Below the pieces are notes generated by a model. That model was not told the origin of the DNA. It saw only the letters and a program-made list of their open reading frames with translations, and ran no database searches. From Micromonospora endolithica (GTDB lineage: Bacteria; Actinomycetota; Actinomycetes; Mycobacteriales; Micromonosporaceae), in assembly GCF_003626595.1 (NCBI RefSeq), contig NZ_RBAK01000012.1:124001-188000 (forward strand): a stretch of 64,000 nt of DNA, in the 5' to 3' direction. Every line of letters begins with the position of its first letter. Position 1 is the stretch's first letter. A program made the position numbers and the translations under genes. This document shows positions 1 through 7,681 of the stretch, in pieces.

Positions 1-500
1 ATGCCGTTCGGGCCGGAGTCCGAGGAGTCGGTGATGTACGCGATACCGGCCGCACCGCGGCGCAGGTCGAACCGCACGTCGTTGAGGTAGGTGCGGGACA
101 GCGCCACATCGGTCGGGAAGGTGATCACCTGGGCGACGGCGTCGGTGTCCAGATCCACCCGGACCAGCTTCGGCCCGCCGGGCCGGGTCGGCTGGAACAT
201 CGGGCTGCCGGTGTCGAGCACCCACAGCCGGTCCGCCGGATCGACCACGATGCTCTGCACCGAGACGAACGCCTGGGCGTCGTCGTCGGCCGACGGGCTG
301 TTCCACGCCGGGTCCGGGAACGGCACCTCGATGCCGTCGCGCAGCTCGACCACCGTGGCGGGCACCTCGTCACCCCACTTCGGGAAGTTGACGAAGATCC
401 GCCCGGTGTGCGACACGCTCACCCCGGTCGGCATCGGCCCGGTGAAGCTGTGCACCACCTCCAGCTCACCGATCGGTTGGTCACCCATCGGGCCGGTCAT
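1..500 (-). CDS. SMP-30/gluconolactonase or major-royal-jelly-like protein, N-terminal part
   Basis: This gene reads leftward and runs off the window edge, so only about 166 N-terminal residues are visible. The start is an ATG at 500-498 (MTGPMGD); an in-frame ATG at 488 is a possible alternative. The visible part has beta-propeller-like strands with VDPADRLWVLDTG and TYLNDVRFD, which are typical of the LRE/major-royal-jelly branch of gluconolactonase-like proteins. Those proteins are usually hydrolases or ligand binders, and the substrate cannot be told here. No signal peptide is evident. It is divergent from the F420 oxidoreductase gene, with 179 bp between them. Confidence 0.7.
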   Translation of the reverse strand, partial: MTGPMGDQPIGELEVVHSFTGPMPTGVSVSHTGRIFVNFPKWGDEVPATVVELRDGIEVPFPDPAWNSPSADDDAQAFVSVQSIVVDPADRLWVLDTGSPMFQPTRPGGPKLVRVDLDTDAVAQVITFPTDVALSRTYLNDVRFDLRRGAAGIAYITDSSDSGPNG

Positions 501-679
501 CGCACTGCCTCCGTCATCTTCGTCTGCTACCCGCCTGCCCACCGACGACACCCCTCACCGCCGCACCGCACCGAAGGCCCGCGTCGGGGCCCGGGCCGCT
601 TTCCCCCATTCCAGGGTCTGGACCGCCAGTGCGTGCAAAGGTGACGACAGAGACGCTTCTTCAAGGATCGGGACAGTTC

Positions 680-1639
680 ATGCGGATCGGATACAAACTG
701 GCCAGCGAGGGGTTCGGGCCGAAGGAGATCATCCGCCAGGCGATCCGGGCCGAGGAGGTCGGCTTCGACTTCGTCGAGATGAGCGACCACTTCCATCCCT
801 GGCTCGACGTGCAGGGCCACTCGTCGTTCACCTGGACGGTCTTCGGTGCCATCGCCGCCCGAACCGAACGGGTCGGCCTGGTCACCGGGGTGACCTGCCC
901 GACGGTGCGCTACCACCCGGCGATCATCGCGCAGGCCGCGGCCACCCTCGCGCTCGTCTCCGACGGCCGGTTCACCCTCGGCGTGGGTGCCGGCGAGCGG
1001 CTCAACGAGCACGTCGTCGGCCAGGGCTTCCCGAGCGTGCGGGGCCGACACGAACGGCTCCGGGAGGCACTGGAGATCATCAGGTTGCTCTGGCAGGGCG
1101 GCTACCAGTCGTACGAGGGCAAGCACCTCCAGCTTGAGGACGCCCAGGTGTTCGACCTGCCCGACCGGCCACCGGTGATCGCGGTGGCGGCCAGCGGGCC
1201 GGCGTCGGTGGCGATCGCCACCGAACTCGGTGACGGGCTGTTCGCCACCGAGCCGAAGCCGGACCTGGTGCAGGCGTACCAGCGTGACGGTGGCGACGGC
1301 CCCCGCTACGCGGAGGTGCCGATGGCCTGGGCGCCCGACGAGCAGCAGGCGGTGCAGGCGGCCTGGCAGACCAGCCGGTGGGCGGTCACCGGGTGGAAGG
1401 TGATGAGTGAGCTGCCCAACCCGGTCAACTTCGAGGCCGCGTCGAGCACGGTCACCGAGGACGACATCCGGAAGCAGTTCGCCGTCGGCCCCGACCCCGA
1501 CGTCCACGTCGAGGCGGTGCGCACGTACGCCGACGCGGGCTTCGACCACCTGGTCCTGCAGAACGCCGGCCCCGACCCGGACGGCTTCCTCGACTTCTAC
1601 CGCGACACCCTCGCCGATCGCCTCCGCGCGCTCGGCTGA
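680..1639 (+). CDS. F420-dependent LLM-class oxidoreductase (G6PDH-like family)
   Basis: The 319-residue protein starts MRIGYKLASEG. This TIM-barrel luciferase-like family uses coenzyme F420 for hydride transfer on an alcohol, aldehyde or sugar phosphate. Family marks are the early EMSDHFHPW, the GVGAGERLNEHV loop that contacts the deazaflavin phosphate, and the C-terminal FDHLVLQNAGPD. An upstream in-frame start at 629 would add 17 unlike residues. I prefer 680 because an AAGGA lies about 12 nt ahead and the family begins here. The substrate is unknown. F420 enzymes of this type are common in actinobacteria and rare elsewhere. Confidence 0.85.
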   Translation: MRIGYKLASEGFGPKEIIRQAIRAEEVGFDFVEMSDHFHPWLDVQGHSSFTWTVFGAIAARTERVGLVTGVTCPTVRYHPAIIAQAAATLALVSDGRFTLGVGAGERLNEHVVGQGFPSVRGRHERLREALEIIRLLWQGGYQSYEGKHLQLEDAQVFDLPDRPPVIAVAASGPASVAIATELGDGLFATEPKPDLVQAYQRDGGDGPRYAEVPMAWAPDEQQAVQAAWQTSRWAVTGWKVMSELPNPVNFEAASSTVTEDDIRKQFAVGPDPDVHVEAVRTYADAGFDHLVLQNAGPDPDGFLDFYRDTLADRLRALG

Positions 1640-1654
1640 CGCCGGATCGGTCGG

Positions 1655-1681
1655 GTCCGCCGTGCGTACTGTCCGGCGGAC
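1655..1681. terminator. Candidate hairpin after the F420 oxidoreductase gene
   Basis: GTCCGCCG at 1655-1662 pairs with CGGCGGAC at 1674-1681 (8 bp, 11-nt loop), 15 bp after the stop codon. There is no T-run, so this is only a plausible actinobacterial terminator. Confidence 0.35.
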
Positions 1682-1733
1682 CGGGCAGGAGGTCGACGGT
1701 AGGTAGCGAGATTCAGCGAGAGGGGACTTCCCG

Positions 1734-2141
1734 ATGCCGAGCACCACGATGCCGATGCTGGAGACGTACCCGAAGACGATCAACCTGGACCGGGCAAAGC
1801 TCGCGGCGGCGATCGACGCCCTCAACGACTGCGCCCAGGCCTGCACCGCGTGCGCGGACGCCTGCCTCAGCGAGGACATGGTCGCCGAACTGACCACGTG
1901 CATCCGGACGGACCTGGACTGCGCCGACATCTGCGCCACCACGGCGCGGGTGCTGTCCCGACACACCGGCTACGACGCGAACATCAGCCGTAGCCTGCTG
2001 GAGGCGTGCGCCACGGCGTGCAAGTCCTGCGGGGACGAGTGCGCCGGCCACGCCGACATGCACGAGCACTGCCGGGTCTGCGCCGAGGCGTGCCGCGCCT
2101 GCGAGCGGGCCTGCCGCGACCTGCTGGCCACCATCGGCTGA
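1734..2141 (+). CDS. Four-helix-bundle copper-binding protein (Csp-like, DUF326)
   Basis: The 135-residue protein has 16 cysteines, mostly as CxxxC pairs along predicted helices (CAQACTACADAC, CATACKSCGDEC, CRVCAEACRACERAC). This is the pattern of cytosolic copper storage proteins (Csp3-like), which bind many Cu(I) ions inside a four-helix bundle. There is no signal peptide, so the protein should be cytosolic. A GAGAGGGG Shine-Dalgarno-like stretch lies about 10 nt before the ATG. It sits some 40 kb from the csoR/copA cluster and has no CsoR-like palindrome upstream, so it may be expressed independently. It could equally bind other thiophilic metals. Confidence 0.85.
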   Translation: MPSTTMPMLETYPKTINLDRAKLAAAIDALNDCAQACTACADACLSEDMVAELTTCIRTDLDCADICATTARVLSRHTGYDANISRSLLEACATACKSCGDECAGHADMHEHCRVCAEACRACERACRDLLATIG

Positions 2142-2157
2142 GCACCGGTAAGCACGA

Positions 2158-2778
2158 TCATGAGGATGTCGAAGGCGGCGAGTTCGGAGGCTTGGCCTTC
2201 TGCGGGTAGATCGTCTCGTGACGGGCCAGCATGGCGACGAACTCGCCGATCTTCTTCTCGCGGGTCTGCGCCCGTTTGACGGCGTTGAGGCGGTGGATGA
2301 GCGCGAACCGGTTGGTCTTGGTCAGTACGTCGAACATGGCCTGGGCGGCGGGGTCGGCGGCGACGGCGGCCAGCAGGTCGGCCGGCACCTCCGCCTCCGA
2401 CGGCGGGGCGTAGGCGGCCGCCCACCGCCCGTCCGCCTTCGCGGCCTCCACCGCGACGCGACCCGGCGGCAGCATCCGCCCCTCCGCCTCCAGCCGGGCC
2501 ACATGGGCGACGTTGCGTTGGGACCAGGAACTACGGGGCCGGCGAGGGGTGAACCGGATCCAGGAGGTCTCCTGATCCCGTTTGCGCGCCTGCCCGTCGA
2601 TCCAGCCGAAGCACAGGGCCTCGTCCACCGCCTGCTGCCAGGTCAACGTCGTGACCGTGCCGCCCTTCCGGGTCAGGGCGAGCCAGACACCGGGCGACCT
2701 GGCGTGGTTGGCCGACAACCACGCACGCAGCGCGTCGGCGTCCGCGACGATCAACTCATCCAGTTCGGCGCCAGCCAT
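2158..2778 (-). CDS. YdeI/OmpD-associated family protein
   Basis: The 206-residue protein carries the family's LTRKGG, ALCFGWIDG and WSQRNVAHVARLEAEGRM motifs, and its length is normal for the family. The biochemical role is not established, although some members have been linked to resistance to cationic peptides. The gene lies 16 bp downstream of argS on the same strand. A TAGCCT hexamer ends exactly 6 nt before the ATG, which would suit a leaderless transcript started inside the argS end. Read-through from argS is the alternative. There is no clear Shine-Dalgarno sequence, consistent with either. Confidence 0.8.
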   Translation of the reverse strand: MAGAELDELIVADADALRAWLSANHARSPGVWLALTRKGGTVTTLTWQQAVDEALCFGWIDGQARKRDQETSWIRFTPRRPRSSWSQRNVAHVARLEAEGRMLPPGRVAVEAAKADGRWAAAYAPPSEAEVPADLLAAVAADPAAQAMFDVLTKTNRFALIHRLNAVKRAQTREKKIGEFVAMLARHETIYPQKAKPPNSPPSTSS

Positions 2779-2794
2779 GACGGCAGGCTATCGG

Positions 2795-4513
2795 TTACAG
2801 GCGATCGGGCGTACGGATGCCGAGCACGTACAAGCCCTGCCGGAGCACCCGGGCGGTCAGGTCGCAGAGCACCAGCCGACCGTCCCGGACCGGCCCGTCG
2901 GCCCGCAACACCGGGCAGCGCTCGTAGAAGCTGCTGAACGCCGCGGCCAACCGGTACAGGTACCCGGTCAGCTGGTGGAACTCCAGGCCGTCCGCGACCT
3001 CGCCGACCACCGTCCCGAAGCCGACCAGTGCGAGGGCGAGCGCCCGCTCGGCCGGCTCGGCCAGCGAGATCGCCGCCGCCGGCCCGGCCGTCTCGCCGGC
3101 CCGCCGGAAGATGGACCGGATCCGGGCGTACGCGTACTGGAGGTAGGGGGCGGTGTCGCCGTCCAGCGACAGCATCCGTTCCCAGTCGAGCACGTAGTCC
3201 TTGTGCCGGTCGCTGGACAGGTCCGCGTACTTGATCGCGCCGATGCCGACCGCCCGGCCCACCTCGGCGGCCTCCGCCTCGCCCAACTCCGGGTTCCGCT
3301 GCCGGGCCAGCGCGGTGGCCCGGGCGATCGCCTCCTCCAGCAGTCCGACCAGCTTCACCGAACCGCCGGCCCGGCTGCGCAGCATCCGCCCGTCCGCCCC
3401 GAGGATCGACCCGAACCCGACGTGCTCGGCCCGGGCCGGTGCCGCCAGCCAGCCGGCCTGCGCGGCGGCGGCGTACACCATGTCGAAGTGCCGCCGTTGC
3501 GGCAGTCCGACCACGTAGAGCAACCGGGTCGCGCCCAGGGTGCCGGTGCGGTGCCGGATCGCCGCCAGGTCGGTGGCCGGGTAGCCGTACCCGCCGTCGG
3601 ACTTGCGCACGATCAGCGGCAGCGGCTCGCCGTCCCGGCCGACCTGACCGGGTGGGAACACACAGGACGCGCCGTCGCTGTCCCGCAGCAGCCCGAGCCG
3701 GTCCAGGTCCTCGACCACCGGACCGAGCAGGTCGTTGTAGCTGCTCTCGCCGTGGAAGTCCCGCTCGGTGAGGGTCACGTCGAGCAGGTCGTAGACGGTC
3801 AGGAAGTACCGTTCGGACTGCCGCACCAGCAGCCGCCACAGCCTCAGCGTCGCCTCGTCGCCACCCTGCAACGCCACCACCCGCCGCCGGGACCGTTCCC
3901 GGAACGCCTCGTCGGCGTCGAACTTCCCCCGGGCCGCCTGGTAGAACGAGTCCAGGTCACCCATCGACAGTGTCCGCGCCGCCTCGGCCCCGCCCAGGTC
4001 GACCAGGTGCTCGATCAGCATCCCGAACGGCGTGCCCCAGTCGCCCAGGTGGTTGGCCCGCAGCACCCGGTGCCCCAGCCATTCCAGCAGTCGGGCCGCC
4101 GCGTCGCCGATCACCGTCGAGCGCAGGTGCCCGACGTGCATCTCCTTGGCCACGTTCGGCGCCGAGTAGTCGACCACCACCGTCTCCGGCTCGGCGGCCA
4201 CCGGCACCCCGAGCCGCGGGTCGGTGGCCAGCGCCAGGACCAGTTCGGCCAGGGTGTCGTCGGCGACGGTCAGGTTGACAAAGCCCGGCCCGGACACCTC
4301 CGTCACGCGACACACGTCGGCCAGGTCCGCGTGGGCCAGCACCTCGGCGGCGACCGCGCGCGGCGGCCGACCGAGCCGCCGGGCCAGCGCCAGGGCCGCG
4401 TCGGACTGGAAGTCCGCCCGCGCCGAACGCCGCACGACCGGGTCCACCGGTGCGCCGGCCACCCTGGCGAACGCGGGAGCCAGCCGGTCGGCCAACAGCT
4501 TTTCCAGATCCAT
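2795..4513 (-). CDS. argS: Arginyl-tRNA synthetase
   Basis: The 572-residue class I synthetase attaches arginine to tRNA-Arg. The N-terminal additional domain (about 1-110) is followed by a Rossmann core with SAPNVAKEMHVGHLRST, which contains the HVGH version of the HIGH signature, and by the C-terminal anticodon-binding DALR domain (from YLQYAYARI). The start is ATG 4513 (MDLEKLL). An open frame continues upstream but loses family similarity. The Shine-Dalgarno sequence is weak (an AGGA touches the ATG). A 29-codon Arg-rich ORF and two alternative hairpins lie between the probable promoter and this start, which suggests attenuation. Confidence 0.95.
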   Translation of the reverse strand: MDLEKLLADRLAPAFARVAGAPVDPVVRRSARADFQSDAALALARRLGRPPRAVAAEVLAHADLADVCRVTEVSGPGFVNLTVADDTLAELVLALATDPRLGVPVAAEPETVVVDYSAPNVAKEMHVGHLRSTVIGDAAARLLEWLGHRVLRANHLGDWGTPFGMLIEHLVDLGGAEAARTLSMGDLDSFYQAARGKFDADEAFRERSRRRVVALQGGDEATLRLWRLLVRQSERYFLTVYDLLDVTLTERDFHGESSYNDLLGPVVEDLDRLGLLRDSDGASCVFPPGQVGRDGEPLPLIVRKSDGGYGYPATDLAAIRHRTGTLGATRLLYVVGLPQRRHFDMVYAAAAQAGWLAAPARAEHVGFGSILGADGRMLRSRAGGSVKLVGLLEEAIARATALARQRNPELGEAEAAEVGRAVGIGAIKYADLSSDRHKDYVLDWERMLSLDGDTAPYLQYAYARIRSIFRRAGETAGPAAAISLAEPAERALALALVGFGTVVGEVADGLEFHQLTGYLYRLAAAFSSFYERCPVLRADGPVRDGRLVLCDLTARVLRQGLYVLGIRTPDRL

Positions 4514-4591
4514 TCCTACGCCGATCTCGCTCGGATCCGCCACGCGGACCACTCGGGTGGGGACGCGGACGGACCGAGGACGACCGACGAG

Positions 4592-4615
4592 GACCGGCGG
4601 CTCGATCCGCCGGTC
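4592..4615 (-). promoter_or_regulatory. Terminator-like hairpin between leader ORF and argS (segments 3:4)
   Basis: A perfect 9-bp stem (arms 4592-4600 and 4607-4615, 6-nt loop) lies 14 bp after the leader stop. On the minus strand its 5' arm, ending GGCGGATC, can instead pair with GACCGCC in the end of the leader ORF (7 bp, one bulged A). The two pairings exclude each other. There is no U-tract, so factor-independent termination is uncertain. Confidence 0.5.
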
Positions 4616-4629
4616 GCAGAGGGAAAGAC

Positions 4630-4719
4630 TCAGCGCAGGCGGTCGCGGGACCGCCGGCGTCGCCGCGCGCCGACCTGGACGTCGGGAGACGCCATCGGGT
4701 ACGCGGGCGAGCTGGTCAT
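4630..4719 (-). CDS. Putative Arg-rich leader peptide of argS (29 aa)
   Basis: An ATG-started 29-codon ORF ends in RRRRRSRDRLR, so 8 of its last 11 residues are arginine (codons CGG CGA CGC CGG CGG ... CGC ... CGC ... CGC). A TAGGCT hexamer ends 6 nt before the ATG, as expected for a leaderless start. The Arg codons overlap a 7-bp hairpin (4638-4655). The position directly in front of argS suggests a ribosome-stalling attenuator that senses charged tRNA-Arg. Arg-rich frames are common by chance in GC-rich DNA, so conservation is needed. The peptide matches no family I know. Confidence 0.5.
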   Translation of the reverse strand: MTSSPAYPMASPDVQVGARRRRRSRDRLR

Positions 4720-4737
4720 GGCAGCAGCCTAACCGGC

Positions 4738-4968
4738 CGACCCGGGGGCCGCGCAACGTCGTTCTCCGGTCATGACGGTGCCTCGCCGTGCGGCTCCCGG
4801 TTCCGCGACATCGGATTCGGACCGGCACGCCGGGGCGCCTTGAGGGGAGTTTTCCGGGATGGTGTCGTATCGGGGCGCAGCCGTTCGTAGAACCGGTGGG
4901 CGGCGGTCGCCGGACCGCCGGCCACGAGGCGTCGGGCGGCCCTCGTCCCGGGACTGAGAGGAGACGCC
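4738..4968. other. Intergenic region between argS leader and the YCII gene
   Basis: This is the divergent control region for the argS leader (leftward) and the YCII/ECF pair (rightward). Apart from the ECF-like promoter candidate at 4863-4889 I see no coding signal or repeat. Confidence 0.5.
4863..4889 (+). promoter_or_regulatory. Candidate ECF-type promoter for the YCII/sigma pair
   Basis: TGTCGT (4863-4868) is followed after 17 nt by CGTA (4886-4889). ECF sigma factors commonly use a CGTN -10, and I recall TGTCGA as the -35 of ECF42 promoters, so this would suit autoregulation of the downstream pair. It is one site with one mismatch. Confidence 0.35.
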
Positions 4969-5349
4969 ATGACCGAGTACCTGATCGCCTTCAACGACGA
5001 GTGGGTGTCCGAACACACGGCGGAGGAGATACGCGCGAAGGGCACCGCCAGCCGCGCGGTGATCGCGGAGATGCAGGCCGAGGGTGTCCTGATCTTCAGC
5101 AACGGTGGGCTCGACCGGTCCACCGCGGTGTGCAGTGTCGAGCTGGTCGACGGCAGTCCCGTCTTCACCGACGGTCCGTACGTCGAGACCAAGGAGCACC
5201 TGGGCGGCTTCGCCGTGGTGGACGTGCCCGACGACGCGACGGCGCGCTACTGGGCCGGCAGGCTGGCGACCGCGCTCGACTGGCCGCAGGAGGTGCACCG
5301 GTTCCGCGGCCCCGGGGAGCCCCGGCATGACGGCTCCGCGGACAGGTGA
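4969..5349 (+). CDS. YCII-related DGPF-domain protein
   Basis: The 126-residue protein belongs to the YCII/DGPF family: MTEYLIAF at the start and VFTDGPYVETKEHLGGFAVVDV in the middle, carrying the DGPF-type core. GAGAGGAGA gives a good ribosome binding site. Family members are small ferredoxin-like folds of uncertain catalytic role. They are the standard genomic partner of ECF42 sigma factors, which follow here 107 bp downstream on the same strand, so this protein is likely a target or partner of that sigma factor. Confidence 0.85.
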   Translation: MTEYLIAFNDEWVSEHTAEEIRAKGTASRAVIAEMQAEGVLIFSNGGLDRSTAVCSVELVDGSPVFTDGPYVETKEHLGGFAVVDVPDDATARYWAGRLATALDWPQEVHRFRGPGEPRHDGSADR

Positions 5350-5455
5350 CCACGGTGCCCAGATACCTGCCGTCGGTCCACGGGCCGGCCGAGCAGGCCG
5401 AGTCCGGCGCCTGTCCGTCCCGGGAGGCCATGGCGCGGCGCGCGGCGCCGCGGTC

Positions 5456-6700
5456 GTGACCGGTCCCACGGTCGCGCAGGCGATCACCCGCGCCCACCGC
5501 GAGGAGTGGGCGCGGTTGGTCGCCGGCCTCACGCGCCGCTTCGGCGACCTCGACGTCGCCGAGGACGCGACGGCCGAAGCGTTCGTCGCGGCCACGGAGC
5601 GGTGGCCGCTCGAGGGCGTACCGCCCAATCCCGGCGGTTGGCTCGCCACCACCGCGACCCGCAAGGCGATCGACCAGCTCCGCCGCGAGTCGCAGCGCGA
5701 CGCCAAACACCAGGCGGCCCGGATCGTGTACGACGGAACCCCCGCCGAGCCGACCGGACCGGTCGGGGACGACCGGCTCAGACTGGTCTTCACCTGCTGT
5801 CATCCCGCCCTGGCCGCGGAGGCCCGGGTGGCACTCACCCTGCGCCTGCTCGGCGGCCTCACCGTCGCCGAGATCGCCCGCGCCTATCTGGTGCGGGAGA
5901 CCGCGATGGCGCGCCGGATCACCCGCGCCAAGGCGAAGATCAAGGCGGCACACATCCCCTACCGGGTGCCCTCCGCCGACGACATCCGAGAGCGACTCCC
6001 GGGCGTGCTCGCGGTCGTCTACCTCGTCTTCAACGAGGGCTACCTCGCCGGCGAGGGTGCCGACCCGCTACGCGTCGACCTCAGCGACGAGGCGATCCGC
6101 CTCGGCCGCCTGCTCCGGACCCTCCTCCCGGACGACGGGGAGGTGGCCGGCCTGCTCGCCCTGATGCTGCTCACCGACGCCCGTCGGGCGGCGCGCGTGT
6201 CCCGCACCGGGGAGCTGGTGACCCTCGACGAGCAGGACCGCGGCGCATGGGACCGCACCCTCATCGCCGAGGGCAACGCCCTGGTCCGGGAGCGGGTCGC
6301 GGCGGTGGCGGCCGGCGGTGAGCCACCCGGCCGCTACCAGCTACAGGCCGCCATCAACACGGTCCACACGGATGCCCCGTCCGCCCGCGACACCGACTGG
6401 TCCACCATCGTCGCCCTCTACGGCCGCCTGGTGCTGCTCGACCCCTCGCCGATCGTGCGGCTCAACCGGGCGGTCGCGGTCGCCGAGGTCGACGGCCCCG
6501 GGGTCGGGCTGGCCGAGGTCGAGCGCCTCGCCGAGGCGCTCGACGGCTACCACGCCTTCCACGCCGCGCGCGCCGACCTGCTGCGGCGGCTGGGGCGCAG
6601 CGGCGAGTCCCGGGCGGCGTACGACCGGGCCATCGGTCTTGCCGGCAATCCCGCCGAGCGGGCCTACCTCACCCGCCGCCGCGACCAGCTCGCCGGCTGA
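5456..6700 (+). CDS. ECF42-like RNA polymerase sigma factor with C-terminal TPR-like extension
   Basis: The 414-residue protein begins at GTG 5456 (MTGPTVAQAITRAHREEWARL). Sigma region 2 covers about residues 10-75 (DLDVAEDATAEAFVAATERWP) and region 4 about 115-165 (LTLRLLGGLTVAEIARAYLV). A long C-terminal domain of about 230 residues (DEGYLAGEGA-type motif, NRAVAVAEVDGPGVGLAEVERL) is typical of the ECF42 group, where it replaces an anti-sigma factor. No anti-sigma gene is adjacent. The open frame extends upstream to 5105, but overlap with the YCII gene and family starts favour 5456; a clear Shine-Dalgarno sequence is missing. Confidence 0.85.
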   Translation: MTGPTVAQAITRAHREEWARLVAGLTRRFGDLDVAEDATAEAFVAATERWPLEGVPPNPGGWLATTATRKAIDQLRRESQRDAKHQAARIVYDGTPAEPTGPVGDDRLRLVFTCCHPALAAEARVALTLRLLGGLTVAEIARAYLVRETAMARRITRAKAKIKAAHIPYRVPSADDIRERLPGVLAVVYLVFNEGYLAGEGADPLRVDLSDEAIRLGRLLRTLLPDDGEVAGLLALMLLTDARRAARVSRTGELVTLDEQDRGAWDRTLIAEGNALVRERVAAVAAGGEPPGRYQLQAAINTVHTDAPSARDTDWSTIVALYGRLVLLDPSPIVRLNRAVAVAEVDGPGVGLAEVERLAEALDGYHAFHAARADLLRRLGRSGESRAAYDRAIGLAGNPAERAYLTRRRDQLAG

Positions 6701-6927
6701 CCGACCAGCGGCGGCTGGCGGTCGACGGAGCATGTCGGCTCTCAGCTGGGCCAGGGAACGCGTCAGCCACGCGACCGCGACGGTCGCCGGGGAAGGCGCG
6801 GAAGCGTACGCTTGGCGCAGCGTCGCTCGGGACCCCGGTGGCCGACAGTCCGTCGCAAGCCCGCGATCACCCGGCGCGCCACCGCGCCCCGGGCCGTCAG
6901 ACGCTCCTTGAGAGGCGGCGGTTCACG

Positions 6928-7359
6928 ATGACCGCACCCCGGAACAATCATGTTCGATCCTTCCCGCGCGACGGTCTGGGCGACTCCGACGCTCCGGCAC
7001 CCCGGCGGACGGCGGCGAGGCGCTCGCGGATCGGCGGTGTGTGGGTCGCCGCCGTGGTGTTCGCGGTCGTGCTCCTGCTGCTGCTGATCTTCGTCCTGCA
7101 GAACGGGCAACGTGCCGAGGTGTCGTTCCTCGGCGCACACGGGACCCTGCCGATGGGGGTGGCGTTGCTGCTCGCCGCGGTCTTCGGGGTACTGCTCGTC
7201 GCCCTTCCGGGCACCGCCCGCATCGTGCAGCTGAGGATGGCCGACCGTCGTCCCGCCCGGCGCTCGGTGGACCAGCCCGGATCCGGCCCGGATTCCCGGT
7301 CGGCGAGCGGGGTCGCCGGCGGCCCGCTGCCGCCCCGCCCCGACCGCTGGGAGGGCTGA
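6928..7359 (+). CDS. LapA-family (DUF1049) membrane protein
   Basis: The 143-residue protein has a basic N-terminus and two membrane segments (about 35-57, WVAAVVFAVVLLLLLIFVLQN; and about 72-95), joined by the QRAEVSFLGAHGTLPMGVALLLAA stretch typical of LapA/DUF1049 proteins. The C-terminal tail is basic and Pro-rich. The ATG at 6928 follows AGAGGCGG. The family is known in lipopolysaccharide assembly in Gram-negatives; its role in actinobacteria is unclear. A 91-codon ORF follows after 3 bp. Confidence 0.75.
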   Translation: MTAPRNNHVRSFPRDGLGDSDAPAPRRTAARRSRIGGVWVAAVVFAVVLLLLLIFVLQNGQRAEVSFLGAHGTLPMGVALLLAAVFGVLLVALPGTARIVQLRMADRRPARRSVDQPGSGPDSRSASGVAGGPLPPRPDRWEG

Positions 7360-7362
7360 CCC

Positions 7363-7638
7363 GTGCCCGGCTCGCCACGACGAGCCGGCACGAGCGCCGC
7401 ACCGGTGCCCTCCGCGACCGCCACCGACCCGACCGACCTCCGGCACGCGTCAGACGTCCCGGCCGGCGAATCGGCGCGGGCCCGGGCCGAGGTGACGACG
7501 AGCCCCGACGCGCACGATGTGTGGGTCGGCGAGGGCGGCAGCACGGCGCCGATCGCCCGCCGAATCGCGGCACCGGCGGCCGTCCGGCAGATCCTCGCCG
7601 ACCCCGATCACCCGGCGGCGCCGACGTCGACAGCCTGA
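7363..7638 (+). CDS. Hypothetical 91-aa protein downstream of lapA-like gene
   Basis: A GTG-started ORF begins 3 bp after the LapA-like stop. Third codon positions are almost all G or C, which favours real coding, and its stop codon lies at the foot of a strong terminator hairpin. The product is hydrophilic, rich in Ala, Pro and Arg, with no membrane segment and no motif I recognise (it contains SPDAHDVWVGEG). Without its own Shine-Dalgarno sequence it would depend on coupling to the LapA-like gene. It could be a chance open frame. Confidence 0.45.
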   Translation: MPGSPRRAGTSAAPVPSATATDPTDLRHASDVPAGESARARAEVTTSPDAHDVWVGEGGSTAPIARRIAAPAAVRQILADPDHPAAPTSTA

Positions 7639-7681
7639 CCGTGGCCCCGGCCCGTCGGTGCACCGGGCCGGGGCGACGGTC
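7637..7681. terminator. Bidirectional terminator between convergent genes
   Basis: An 11-bp perfect stem (7644-7654 with 7664-7674) is extended outward by GACCGT / ACGGTC after one mismatch. It sits exactly between the rightward ORF ending at 7638 and the leftward ORF ending at 7680. Confidence 0.7.

Noticed and set aside
2582..4732. Long open frame on the plus strand across argS
   Set aside because: Antisense to a clear argS, with no recognisable domain; its Arg-rich end also warns that Arg runs occur by chance here.
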